Shown here in pieces: positions 7,026 to 13,834 of a stretch of DNA of 14,871 nucleotides (within the stretch, counting starts at the first letter, position 1; every line of letters starts with the position of its first letter). The notes below the pieces were generated by a model. That model saw nothing but the letters and a program-made list of their open reading frames with translations. It had not been told where the DNA came from and ran no database searches. The DNA is from Methanosarcinales archaeon (GTDB lineage: Archaea > Halobacteriota > Methanosarcinia > Methanosarcinales > Methanogasteraceae), in NCBI GenBank assembly GCA_030672345.1, contig DAOVGO010000100.1, forward strand, positions 1 to 14,871, given 5' to 3'. A program made the translations under genes and the position numbers.

Positions 7026-7045
7026 GGACTATATGATTTACCGGT

Positions 7046-7834
7046 ATGACACTCCTCATTCAAAGCAAACGGGAGACGACAAAGTTCCAGATTCTCGTGG
7101 AGATTGCCGCGCACCAGCCGAATGTACGCCAGAGCGAGATCGCGCACACGCTCGGGGTTACGCCGCAGGCAGTCTCTGAATACCTCAAGGAACTGGTGAA
7201 TCAGGGTTTTGTGTACAGCGACGGGCGTGTCAGGTACAAGGTGACTGCGAAAGGGATCGAATGGGTAACCGAGAACGCGCTTGCGCTCAAGCGGTATACC
7301 GGGTTCATACTTGATGAGGTTGTCAGCCAGGTTGCGGTCTGGACTGCGATCGCAGATGAACCGTTGCAGGCAGGCACCAGTGTCTTTCTGTATATGCGCG
7401 ACGGACTGCTGTATGCATCCACGACGCACGAAGCGAGCGCAACAGGCGATGTCATCGCGGATGTGCCGAAAGGAAAGGATGTGGGCGTTGCCAATATGAA
7501 GGGGATCATCGAGCTTCCGGCTGTGAAAATCACGATCGGGAAGGTGCCAAAGGTCCATCGCGGGGGTTCTGCTGCCGTCAATTACCCGCTGCTCAAAAAA
7601 CTTGTAAAGGGCAGTAGTTTGATCGTTGCGGTTGGGGTGGAGGCGTTAATATCTCTTAAAAACATTGGAATCGATGCAGACGTCATGTTCGGCGCAAAGG
7701 AGGCGGTGATTGAATCTGCGTGGCATGGCATGTCGCCTTTTGTGGTTTCAGTGGACGATGAACTGCCTTCGCTGCTCAGACGGCTGGATGCCGAGGGCTT
7801 GGAATACGAGTTGCACGAACTGAAGATGAGTTAA
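7046..7834 (+). CDS. Winged-helix transcriptional regulator, COG1497-like
   Basis: A 262-residue predicted DNA-binding regulator. A winged helix-turn-helix occupies about residues 12-80: QSEIAHTLGVTPQAVSEYLKE contains the two recognition helices (29-49) and GRVRYKVTAKG (60-70) the wing. The remaining 180 residues form a mixed alpha/beta domain with Gly-rich turns (GKVPKVHRGGSAA near 170-182, FGAKEAV near 216), probably a ligand- or partner-binding domain that I cannot name functionally. The overall layout matches the archaeal COG1497 'predicted transcriptional regulator' group from memory. It has its own TATA box and probably a near-leaderless transcript. The gene is divergent from pantoate kinase and converges (13-bp gap) on the small membrane protein. 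Regulation of its divergent neighbour or of itself is plausible but unproven. Confidence 0.75.
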   Translation: MTLLIQSKRETTKFQILVEIAAHQPNVRQSEIAHTLGVTPQAVSEYLKELVNQGFVYSDGRVRYKVTAKGIEWVTENALALKRYTGFILDEVVSQVAVWTAIADEPLQAGTSVFLYMRDGLLYASTTHEASATGDVIADVPKGKDVGVANMKGIIELPAVKITIGKVPKVHRGGSAAVNYPLLKKLVKGSSLIVAVGVEALISLKNIGIDADVMFGAKEAVIESAWHGMSPFVVSVDDELPSLLRRLDAEGLEYELHELKMS

Positions 7835-7847
7835 AGTGCACATAGCC

Positions 7848-8114
7848 TCACCTCCTGTGTCCGAACGGACAGAACCCGTTAAAGGGGCAGATCCCACTGA
7901 ACGGACAGAAACCAGGTCGGTTCTTATCTCTCCCAAATATTATTGCTCCGATCATGAGAGCGCCCGCGGTGATCACAATGATCCGGATCCACGGTACATC
8001 GAACCAGAGCATACCGTTCACCTCCAGTAACCTGACGACACCTGCAATCACCAGCATACCCGCTGTGAATACCGGAAATCCGAATTTTTCAGACATGATC
8101 TGGTAGTTGTGCAC
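7848..8114 (-). CDS. Small two-helix membrane protein with threefold Cys-Pro-Phe C-terminal repeat
   Basis: An 88-residue hypothetical protein from a GTG start; an alternative ATG at 8096 would give 82 residues. Two hydrophobic helices (about 12-30 and 43-60) are separated by a short loop with Trp/Asp. The tail (67-88) carries three copies of a six-residue unit, [F/I]-C-P-F-x-G, placing cysteines at 70, 76 and 82 at exact six-residue spacing, followed by HRR. Evenly spaced cysteines in a basic tail next to a membrane pair could bind a metal or form disulfides, but no known family is confidently recognised. There is some resemblance in layout to small DUF2892-type membrane proteins that end in Cys-Pro. 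Convergent with the regulator gene, 13 bp apart. The SD is unclear: GGAG lies very close to the GTG. Confidence 0.6.
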   Translation of the reverse strand: MHNYQIMSEKFGFPVFTAGMLVIAGVVRLLEVNGMLWFDVPWIRIIVITAGALMIGAIIFGRDKNRPGFCPFSGICPFNGFCPFGHRR

Positions 8115-8182
8115 TTCTCCAGCTTCGGGATGTAAGTACTAACAGTTTTGCGCCGTCCCGACCACACCCGATTATTGTAATA

Positions 8183-8210
8183 CGCAGCCCCCTGGTGAGG
8201 GGGTACTGCG
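8183..8210. other. Strong GC-rich hairpin in the 8115-8452 gene-poor stretch
   Basis: CGCAG-CCCCC (8183-8192) pairs with GGGGG-(TA)-CTGCG (8199-8210), ten base pairs with a 2-base bulge and a TGGTGA loop. No T-tract follows on the plus strand. It may be a structured leader, an ncRNA element or an operator. The 338-bp gap 8115-8452 contains this hairpin, two TATA-like boxes, a small ORF and a GTGCTT/AAGCAC hairpin (8380-8397). Confidence 0.5.
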
Positions 8211-8227
8211 CGCCCACGCGAACGGAC

Positions 8228-8277
8228 TTTTAATAATGGTCGTGGTAGTTATGACATAATGCTAATTCCTTATATAC
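8228..8277 (+). promoter_or_regulatory. Two TATA-like boxes upstream of the small ORF at 8296
   Basis: CTTTTAATAATGG (box TTTTAATAA, about 8229-8237) and CTTATATACC (TTATATAC, 8270-8277) are both on the plus strand. The first would place a transcription start near 8260, leaving a short leader that includes the GGGAGGAT SD. The second would start transcription near the ATG itself. Which is used cannot be told from sequence. Confidence 0.35.
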
Positions 8278-8295
8278 CTATCGGTTGGGAGGATT

Positions 8296-8400
8296 ATGCA
8301 TAATTACGCGCATACACGAGGTGGGTGGGACTTTAGGTCTGCTCGAGTGAATCGGCAGGATGTCATTACAGAGATATTGGTGCTTATACACAAGCACTGA
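8296..8400 (+). CDS. Possible 34-residue small protein
   Basis: ATG at 8296 opens a 34-codon frame ending in TGA at 8398-8400. In its favour are an SD-like GGGAGGAT at 8287-8294 just before the ATG and TATA-like boxes upstream. The product is basic (starting MHNYAHTRGGWDF and ending ILVLIHKH) with a short hydrophobic segment near the C-terminus. A GTGCTT/AAGCAC hairpin (8380-8397) lies over its last codons. Against it are its length, the lack of any family I recognise, and a spacing of SD to ATG that is on the short side. It is convergent with hemC, whose stop lies 52 bases downstream. Confidence 0.3.
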   Translation: MHNYAHTRGGWDFRSARVNRQDVITEILVLIHKH

Positions 8401-8452
8401 TCCCCGGGCGGGACGTAAGTGGAATGGAGTAACTCTCTATTTTATCGCGAAA

Positions 8453-9385
8453 TTAGGTCGACGTCCCCACCTCTTTCACCAGATCGCCCCCTCCTGCTGC
8501 CTCAAGTGCATCTCCGACCCGGTGTGCGTGCATGGCATATCCATCCACCGGAATCGTCTCGTCCACCCGCACGTACCGCCTGCCATCCATCGAGAGCACC
8601 TCAGCCCGCACCCGGACCTCATCGACCGCATCAGCATCACCGGCATCAGCAGCCATCTCTGCAAACGCTCCGATCGGTACGCTGCACCCGCCGCCAAGAA
8701 CCCCGATGACGATCCGTTCGATCTCGGTCTCGATCCTTGTCTGGCGGTGGTCGAGTGTGCGCACCGCATCTTCTGCCTCTGAATCCCGAAGCGTCACGAC
8801 CGCAATCGTGCCCTGATTGGCTGACGGAATAAACCGATCAGGGTCGAGCCGTTCGAATCCGATGTCCCACCCCAGCCTGACAAGCCCGGCTTCTGCCAGC
8901 ATAATCCCGTCGTAGACGCCGTCGCGCAATTTCCTCATGCGGGTGTTGATGTTGCCACGCAGGTCGGCGATCGCAAGATCGCTGCGGAATCGTTTCATCT
9001 GGGCTATGCGGCGCATCGAGGATGTGCCGATGACTGCGCCGGCGGGCATGTCAGCAAGGCGCGTACCGTCTCGCGTGATCAGCACATCACAGGGCGGATC
9101 ACGCTTGAGGATCGCTGCTGTCACCAGTTTTTCGGGGCGGATCGTGGGAATGTCTTTCATTGAGTGGACCGCGATGTCGATGTCGCCAGCAAGCGAGTGT
9201 TCATCGATCTCGCGCACGAATACGCCGATACCCGGCAGTTTGTGCAGCGGATGGTCTGTGATCACATCGCCGGACGTACTGATGATGCGAATCTCTGTCT
9301 CGATGCCGGCACTGCGCAGACGCATGGCAACGATCTCTGCCTGCGCAAGCGCAAGCATGCTTCCGCGTGTTCCAATGATCATCAT
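8453..9385 (-). CDS. hemC: Hydroxymethylbilane synthase (porphobilinogen deaminase)
   Basis: Polymerises four porphobilinogen units into hydroxymethylbilane, the precursor of uroporphyrinogen III and hence siroheme, cobalamin and, in methanogens, F430. A 310-residue protein from the ATG at 9385. Motifs: GTRGSMLALAQAE (5-17), HSMKDIP (74-80) with the catalytic Asp78, GTSSMRR (120-126), LRGNINTR (142-149), PSANQG (187-192), and GGGCSVPIG (231-239) whose Cys234 carries the dipyrromethane cofactor. The frame extends upstream to in-frame ATGs at 9394 and 9415 and a TTG at 9439. I prefer 9385 or the adjacent 9382 because the family begins just before the first beta strand. No SD is obvious there, while GGGAGG at about 9433-9438 is 16 or more bases from the nearest ATG. 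No other tetrapyrrole gene is adjacent. Confidence 0.92.
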   Translation of the reverse strand: MMIIGTRGSMLALAQAEIVAMRLRSAGIETEIRIISTSGDVITDHPLHKLPGIGVFVREIDEHSLAGDIDIAVHSMKDIPTIRPEKLVTAAILKRDPPCDVLITRDGTRLADMPAGAVIGTSSMRRIAQMKRFRSDLAIADLRGNINTRMRKLRDGVYDGIMLAEAGLVRLGWDIGFERLDPDRFIPSANQGTIAVVTLRDSEAEDAVRTLDHRQTRIETEIERIVIGVLGGGCSVPIGAFAEMAADAGDADAVDEVRVRAEVLSMDGRRYVRVDETIPVDGYAMHAHRVGDALEAAGGGDLVKEVGTST

Positions 9386-9623
9386 AAATAACATCTGTTG
9401 CCTGCTATTGTGCATAAATGTTGTTCGCAAACCTCCCAAAACGCTCCGGAACTCCGGGAAGAATAACTCTCACTTTTTTTCTCCACACCAATTTTCATAT
9501 CAGCAATTTTAATTAAAAAATATGTATTTTTTCTATTGATCTATACATATTACAATAAAAGATTAAAATTTTATATTAAAATTTTACCGATTATTCATAT
9601 CGTAATATTCATTTTATAGTTAA

Positions 9624-9631
9624 TATAAAAA
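9624..9631 (+). promoter_or_regulatory. TATA-like box upstream of the candidate ncRNA
   Basis: ATATAAAA, followed by further A residues, lies about 27 bases before 9655, where the AT-rich sequence changes to the GC-richer folded segment. In such AT-rich DNA a TATA match alone is weak; the position is what makes it worth noting. Confidence 0.35.
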
Positions 9632-9654
9632 CATTTTCTATCAAAATACCACCC

Positions 9655-9838
9655 CAGAATTGTACAACCCCACGTAACAAAAACCATACGCAGAGATGAC
9701 AGCCCCTACTGCCATCGATTTTGCGCCAGAGGTATGCGGATCCGACCTTATGTTATACGTTTAGGGGGTATGTTGTCGGTAGGAACGTGTGTATTCCTAT
9801 AGTCTATGGAATGATCGAGGTGGCTCGATTATTTTTGC
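9655..9838 (+). ncRNA. Candidate structured non-coding RNA, about 180 nt
   Basis: A GC-richer segment inside the AT island that can be paired into four successive hairpins by eye. (1) CATA/TATG (9685-9688, 9733-9736), then CGCA/TGCG, then GATG-a-CAG around a CCCCTA loop with CTG-c-CATC (9695-9716). (2) CCGAC/GTCGG (9742-9746, 9775-9779) enclosing ATAC/GTAT. (3) ATTCC/GGAAT with inner ATAG/CTAT (9793-9812). (4) ATCGAG-GTGG-CTCGAT (9814-9829), followed by TATTTTT. A TATA-like box sits about 27 bases upstream of 9655. It does not look like SRP RNA, RNase P RNA, a tRNA or a clear C/D-box RNA. The exact ends and even the strand are inferred. Protein coding is unlikely, as no long frame is present. 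Confidence 0.4.
9814..9836 (+). terminator. Hairpin plus T-tract, intrinsic-terminator-like
   Basis: ATCGAG, loop GTGG and CTCGAT form a perfect 6-bp stem followed directly by TATTTTT on the plus strand. Archaeal termination depends mainly on T-runs, so the run matters as much as the hairpin. It would end the candidate ncRNA. Confidence 0.45.
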
Positions 9839-9850
9839 ATGGACAAATAT

Positions 9851-9870
9851 AAAAATATTTTTGATCAAAA
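9851..9870. repeat. Two overlapping 12-bp perfect palindromes
   Basis: AAAAATATTTTT (9851-9862) and TTTTGATCAAAA (9859-9870) are each perfectly self-complementary and share four bases. They lie just downstream of the terminator-like hairpin in the AT island and may be protein-binding sites or only AT-rich chance. Confidence 0.4.
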
Positions 9871-10165
9871 TGGTGTTGACATCAGATATTTTAAATGTTT
9901 TGTAAAAAATGTTATACTATAACTTAATCATAAATTATTTAATTTATTGATCAGAGCAGTTTAATTTTAAATATAGAAAATTTAATGATTGGTATATATT
10001 AATGATAAGTTAAATCAGAAAGTGAGAGTTGAGAAGTAAGGGTGGAGGTTGAGAATCGGGGCGTGTCCGGATCAGTAGTTGGTGTGATATAATCTGAAAT
10101 TTATACTGAAGGTCGCATGCATAACAAACCGGAATGTAATACTGCGCTAAAGCGGATGTTGCGCG

Positions 10166-12175
10166 TCACTCGGCTCCGGACGAATCCGCCGCCGCCCTTG
10201 CAGCCCCTGTTTTGATCTCAGATCCGCCCGGCGGCAGAAATCTGGCGATCTGGTCAGGCGATGCAACAACCTTGATGGACCGCCCAAACGACTCCGAATA
10301 TATCCGGTAGATCTTCTTTGCAAGATCGTTCTGGTTGAACCGCCCGGGCGCAATCTCGATCACAGATCCTGCATGTTTCTTCACAGCAGACACAGGACCG
10401 CCGATAAGCTCCATTTTATCTGTTATCCCGATTGCGATGCCGATCGAAACGTTTCTGAGATAATTCCGCTTACCTCTGATGATGAATGCACCTTTTGCAA
10501 CGAACTCGCCGTGTTCAGGCGTTTTCGATACCTGATCAGGATGCACCCAGTAGCAATCGCCGGTATACTGCCCGCTCTTCCAGATACTCGAATACGAGAT
10601 CGCAAACTGCGCCGCCTCTGCGATCGTCTGCTCTGGCACCTGCCCCTCACCCTCGGCTTTGATGATCGTTACTGGCGCGCCGGGCGTCTGCGTATGCACA
10701 AAAATATCCCTCTTTTCGAGGTATTTCTTGACAATCTCCTCGTTGCTCGTAGCATCCCGCCCACCAACCACAAGAAGACCGTCTGATGACACGAACCATC
10801 TGAACTGGTGATACCAGCGCGGTTTCGGACGCTTGAGTGCTGACACTTTTATCTTTGACTCTCTTGCGGTTTTTGCTTCTTTAGCCTCTTTTTCCATCAG
10901 TTCGCGGGTGTGTTCAAGCGCACGCCTGGCACCACCCAGTTTTGAGCCGATTTTCTTGGATTTATCATAATAGGCTTGTGCATTCTGCGGGACGGTCTTT
11001 TCGATGCTGAGCGAGACCTCCATCCCGTCCAGTTCGATCGTAAGCGTCTTTTTGCGCGGATCGATCTGTTTTATCATCTGTGCGGTGGGATGGTCCGCCT
11101 GCTTCACGATCGTTATGATCTCGTCCCATCCGCGCCCGTTTGCAAGCGCTGACCGGATTGCAGCAAGCGTTTCATCGATCAACTGGTAATGCGCATAAAT
11201 CGTCTCGCCTTTCGCCTCTAAATCGGATTTTTTTCTCTCAAATTTCAGAATCGCATTTTCCTGCTGGGATAATCTGTGTTCAAGAGGACTCTTCTTTATT
11301 TCCGGTCCTTCTGATGGCTTTTTCTGCTGCTCTACCAGCGCACCAAAAAACTCATCGAGTGCCTCATTGAACGTATCAAAGTATCGTTTTTCGTAATCGG
11401 CATATCTGGAAATTTCAAACGGAAGAACATCGATCTTCATTTCATCTCTGTATGCGATATGCGGCTTCAGATCATGTATCTGCCCGAACACTTCAGTGAT
11501 TCCTCTGTGCACCGCCAGAGCCATCTCATCTGACAAACCGGAACAATCGAGGTTTTTATCGACTCCTGATACCGAACAGACCTCCTCGGCGATGATGCCA
11601 CCCATATTCAGATTTGTTGCAAGCGTCTTCACAAGATTGACGCCCGATCCTGAAAAGAGAGCTGACAGTTCAGCAGGTGTGATTTTAACCGGATTCAATT
11701 GCATATCTGGCAACTTATATATCTCTCCGCTCCTGATTCTGCGCCCGCGAAAGGTCACCGGATGCAGCGGGAGAATGATTCTCTGCTCATGATTTGTTAG
11801 TATCACGTTACCGGGTGGGAATAACTCGATGATAAGGCTGTTTGCGACTTCACCACGCATCGTCCTGATCTCGATGATCCTGTCGAACTCATACTGCTCG
11901 ATCGAGACGATTCTGCCGTGAGAAAGGTATTTCCGGAGCGTCATCGCAAACGTCGGCGGGAGCCTTGGGCTTGGCTGCGGATGTGATGTCAGGTGCATGT
12001 CTACACCCGGATCGATCACGAGGTCGCACCTTCCCTCGCCAAACGTGTACAGATTCAACCGGATCTGCTCGGTCCCGTTATCTGATTTGTATATCTTCTC
12101 GATGCGCGCGCCTGCCAGATGCTGCAGTTCAGGGACCATCGCCGCAACATCGATGCTTGTCATCTCGCGTTTCAT
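10166..12175 (-). CDS. rqcH: NEMF/Rqc2/RqcH-family ribosome quality control protein (NFACT)
   Basis: A 669-residue protein of the Rqc2/NEMF/RqcH (FbpA-like NFACT) family, which binds peptidyl-tRNA on split large ribosomal subunits and recruits tRNA to extend stalled chains (Ala tails by bacterial RqcH, CAT tails by yeast Rqc2). The NFACT-N domain (about 1-165) contains the conserved Asp-Arg pair (D98-R99 in EFDRII). Helix-hairpin-helix-type and coiled-coil segments follow (about 265-445, rich in Lys/Glu). The NFACT-R (DUF814) domain is at about 452-580, with PKPRWYHQFRWF (450-461), GGRDA (471-475) and the GAFIIRGKRNYL strand (562-573). I chose ATG 12175 because AGGAGTG (12182-12188) lies six bases upstream; an earlier in-frame ATG at 12208 lacks this and adds non-family residues. 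It lies 46 bp downstream of nadC, probably in the tbp-nadC-rqcH operon. Confidence 0.92.
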   Translation of the reverse strand: MKREMTSIDVAAMVPELQHLAGARIEKIYKSDNGTEQIRLNLYTFGEGRCDLVIDPGVDMHLTSHPQPSPRLPPTFAMTLRKYLSHGRIVSIEQYEFDRIIEIRTMRGEVANSLIIELFPPGNVILTNHEQRIILPLHPVTFRGRRIRSGEIYKLPDMQLNPVKITPAELSALFSGSGVNLVKTLATNLNMGGIIAEEVCSVSGVDKNLDCSGLSDEMALAVHRGITEVFGQIHDLKPHIAYRDEMKIDVLPFEISRYADYEKRYFDTFNEALDEFFGALVEQQKKPSEGPEIKKSPLEHRLSQQENAILKFERKKSDLEAKGETIYAHYQLIDETLAAIRSALANGRGWDEIITIVKQADHPTAQMIKQIDPRKKTLTIELDGMEVSLSIEKTVPQNAQAYYDKSKKIGSKLGGARRALEHTRELMEKEAKEAKTARESKIKVSALKRPKPRWYHQFRWFVSSDGLLVVGGRDATSNEEIVKKYLEKRDIFVHTQTPGAPVTIIKAEGEGQVPEQTIAEAAQFAISYSSIWKSGQYTGDCYWVHPDQVSKTPEHGEFVAKGAFIIRGKRNYLRNVSIGIAIGITDKMELIGGPVSAVKKHAGSVIEIAPGRFNQNDLAKKIYRIYSESFGRSIKVVASPDQIARFLPPGGSEIKTGAARAAADSSGAE

Positions 12176-12221
12176 ATCAGGCACTCCTGCCAATCGCAAG
12201 CCATTCACAAGTCTCCTGATG

Positions 12222-13037
12222 TCACCTGACTTCGAGGCTGAAGTCCAGCCATCGCGCAGAATGCGTGATCATCCCCATCGAGATCACGTTCACGCCGGTT
12301 TCTGCATACATAGTGAGGTTATCCATCGATATGCCGCCGGATGCTTCGAGTATCACAGAATCACGCAGCCCTTTCTCATTTAGCATCGATATAGCCTCTG
12401 TGATCGATCCGACATCCATATTATCGAACATAATCACGTCAGCACCAAGTTTCGCAGCGCGCACGGCATCATCTATGCTTTCCACCTCGATTTCGATCTT
12501 TTTCATGAAACCTGCCTTCTTTGCAACTCTGTATGCCGCATCCATGCCGTAAATCCTGATGTGGTTGTCCTTGATCATGATTGCATCGGTGAGGTTGAAC
12601 CGGTGCGGATCGCCGCCGCCTAACATCACCGCCTTCTTTTCAAACCTCCGAAATCCGGGCGTCGTCTTTCTGGTGCAGGCAATCCGTGCGCCGGTGTGTT
12701 TCACCATCTCCGCGCACGCATGGGTCAGCGTCGCTATTCCGCCCATCCTGCCAAGGATGTTCAAGGCTACACGCTCGCTTTGCAGGATCGCGCGCGAGCT
12801 CCCCTCAAGGTCGATGACAACATCGCCGCCAGCGATCTCATCGCCGTCTTCACGTTTGCACGAAGACGAAACCCCGCGATGATTAAAAATCCGGACCGTT
12901 TCTTCGAGTCCTGCAAGTATCCCATCTTCTTTTGCAATAATTCTTGCTCTGATCACTTCATCCGGAAGTGAATCATGAAAAACATCAAAATCTCCGGTAT
13001 CTTCCCTTAAAAAATGCTCGATTTCAGGTACGATCAT
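12222..13037 (-). CDS. nadC: Nicotinate-nucleotide pyrophosphorylase (quinolinate phosphoribosyltransferase)
   Basis: Converts quinolinate and PRPP to nicotinate mononucleotide, CO2 and pyrophosphate in de novo NAD synthesis. A 271-residue cytosolic enzyme of normal length. Motifs: the substrate-binding TRKTTPGFR (122-130) with the Arg/Lys residues that hold quinolinate, GGGDPHRFNLTDAIMIKDNH (140-159) with His145-Arg146 and Lys156, EIEVES (182-187), FDNM (204-207) and the phosphate-loop-like EASGGIS (231-237). The start ATG at 13037 shares one base with the tbp stop (TGATG), indicating translational coupling. nadA and nadB are not in the window. The molybdenum-locus paralog ModD is similar, but the operon context here (tbp, rqcH) gives no reason to prefer it. 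Confidence 0.94.
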   Translation of the reverse strand: MIVPEIEHFLREDTGDFDVFHDSLPDEVIRARIIAKEDGILAGLEETVRIFNHRGVSSSCKREDGDEIAGGDVVIDLEGSSRAILQSERVALNILGRMGGIATLTHACAEMVKHTGARIACTRKTTPGFRRFEKKAVMLGGGDPHRFNLTDAIMIKDNHIRIYGMDAAYRVAKKAGFMKKIEIEVESIDDAVRAAKLGADVIMFDNMDVGSITEAISMLNEKGLRDSVILEASGGISMDNLTMYAETGVNVISMGMITHSARWLDFSLEVR

Positions 13038-13585
13038 CAGACTAAGCCCAGATTATTTAGCTGCTCCCACACCATTATCTTAGCGGTCTCACAGTCTTTC
13101 TGGCTCTTTGCACCAGTGATCACCAGTTTTCCAGAACGGAATATCAGAACAACAACCTTAGGATCCTTTATTCGGTACACAAGCCCGGGAAACACCTCTG
13201 GCTCATATTCGATGTTCTCGAATCCCAGACCGATCGCGATCGCGTCCAGATCAAGCTCGGTACCGAGCGTTGCCCCAGCCACGATATTCTGGACGATGTA
13301 GGACGGGTTATCGATTGTGTATCCAAGACCTCTGAGATCTTCCGAAAGGATTTTCACTGCTGTGTCCACATCTTCTATGCTTTTCGCGCCGGTGCAGTTC
13401 GCTTTACCGGATCCAAAGACCAGAAATGCGGTTTTCGGGTTTTTTATCCGGTACACGAGCCCGGGGAACTTGTCCTTATCGTATTCGGCGTTCTCAAGGT
13501 GCGAGGATATGTGCTTGAGATCAAAGTTGTCAGAGAGTGCCATCGATGCGACGATGTTTTCTATCTTGATGTTGGGATCGATCAT
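13037..13585 (-). CDS. tbp: TATA-box-binding protein
   Basis: An archaeal TBP of 182 residues from the ATG at 13585; an in-frame GTG at 13594 would give 185. It recognises the TATA box and recruits TFB and RNA polymerase. It consists of the two pseudo-symmetric halves typical of TBP: each has an IV-x-x-LG/IVAS-type strand, an FPGLVYRIK[N/D]PK block (present twice), a GSGK/RSGK turn, and a TGAKS motif. No long N-terminal extension or strongly acidic C-terminal tail is seen. The gene heads an operon with nadC and rqcH. Upstream are two TATA-like boxes, so the gene may respond to the level of its own product; that is inference. The window cannot show whether further TBP paralogs exist. Confidence 0.96.
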   Translation of the reverse strand: MIDPNIKIENIVASMALSDNFDLKHISSHLENAEYDKDKFPGLVYRIKNPKTAFLVFGSGKANCTGAKSIEDVDTAVKILSEDLRGLGYTIDNPSYIVQNIVAGATLGTELDLDAIAIGLGFENIEYEPEVFPGLVYRIKDPKVVVLIFRSGKLVITGAKSQKDCETAKIMVWEQLNNLGLV

Positions 13586-13600
13586 GGTTTGCACGTTGGG

Positions 13601-13620
13601 TTTATATACATTAAATATAT
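13601..13620 (-). promoter_or_regulatory. Twin TATA-like boxes of the tbp operon
   Basis: Read on the minus strand, ATATATTTA (13620-13612) and TATATAAA (13608-13601) lie close together. The distal box would start transcription near 13589, a few bases before the ATG at 13585 (near-leaderless). The proximal one would start inside the first codons, so it may act as a competing TBP site. Confidence 0.5.
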
Positions 13621-13798
13621 CGGTTGTGCGGGAAGGGAACTGTCAACCCGAACGTCGGTGCTCGAAATCGAAATCCTGATGTTTCCAGATCTTCAAATCC
13701 GCTTGCGCCCGACACGGGACACGGGATCGGTAACAAATTCAAACAACTCCGGAACAATTGCCAGCCCAAAGTGGCGCGACAGCCCCAGGTCGGGGGTG

Positions 13799-13807
13799 CT
13801 ATAATAT
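13799..13807 (+). promoter_or_regulatory. TATA box of pcm
   Basis: CTATAATAT is centred about 32 bases before the ATG at 13835, predicting a near-leaderless transcript. No SD is visible before the ATG. The rest of the 13621-13798 intergenic stretch shows no convincing gene or structure. Confidence 0.45.
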
Positions 13808-13834
13808 GCGATCACGATCAAGTAGATTGATAAC

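Larger units (their letters stand above)
9465..10030. repeat. AT-rich island bounded by a perfect 12-bp inverted repeat
   Basis: AACTCTCACTTT (9465-9476) and AAAGTGAGAGTT (10019-10030) are exact reverse complements and sit at the two edges of a strongly AT-rich tract within otherwise GC-balanced sequence. No ORF of note lies inside and no transposase is present. Internal features are an 11-bp direct repeat TTAAAATTTTA (9563-9573 and 9576-9586), a GC-richer core (about 9645-9838) and two overlapping palindromes (9851-9870). No clear target-site duplication flanks the repeats. It may be a non-autonomous element, an origin-like or nucleoid-binding region, or a regulatory island. The flanks 9440-9464 and 10031-10165 are also non-coding; the latter has the direct repeat GTTGAGAA (10028-10035 and 10048-10055). 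Confidence 0.5.

Noticed and set aside
9386..9439. Longer N-terminus for hemC (starts at 9394, 9415 or 9439)
   Set aside because: The extra residues do not match the family, which begins just before the MIIGTRGS strand; 9439 is a TTG without a proper upstream SD.
9465..10030. Definite replication origin
   Set aside because: It is AT-rich with repeats, but no recognisable ORB motifs were found by eye and no orc1/cdc6 gene is nearby, so it is left as a possibility only.
9465..10030. Definite transposable element
   Set aside because: The inverted ends are suggestive, but there is no transposase and no clear target-site duplication.
12222..13037. ModD (molybdenum-associated NadC paralog), given the tungstate theme at the other end of the window
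   Set aside because: The gene lies in an operon with tbp and rqcH, about 9 kb from wtpA, and carries the full quinolinate phosphoribosyltransferase motifs.
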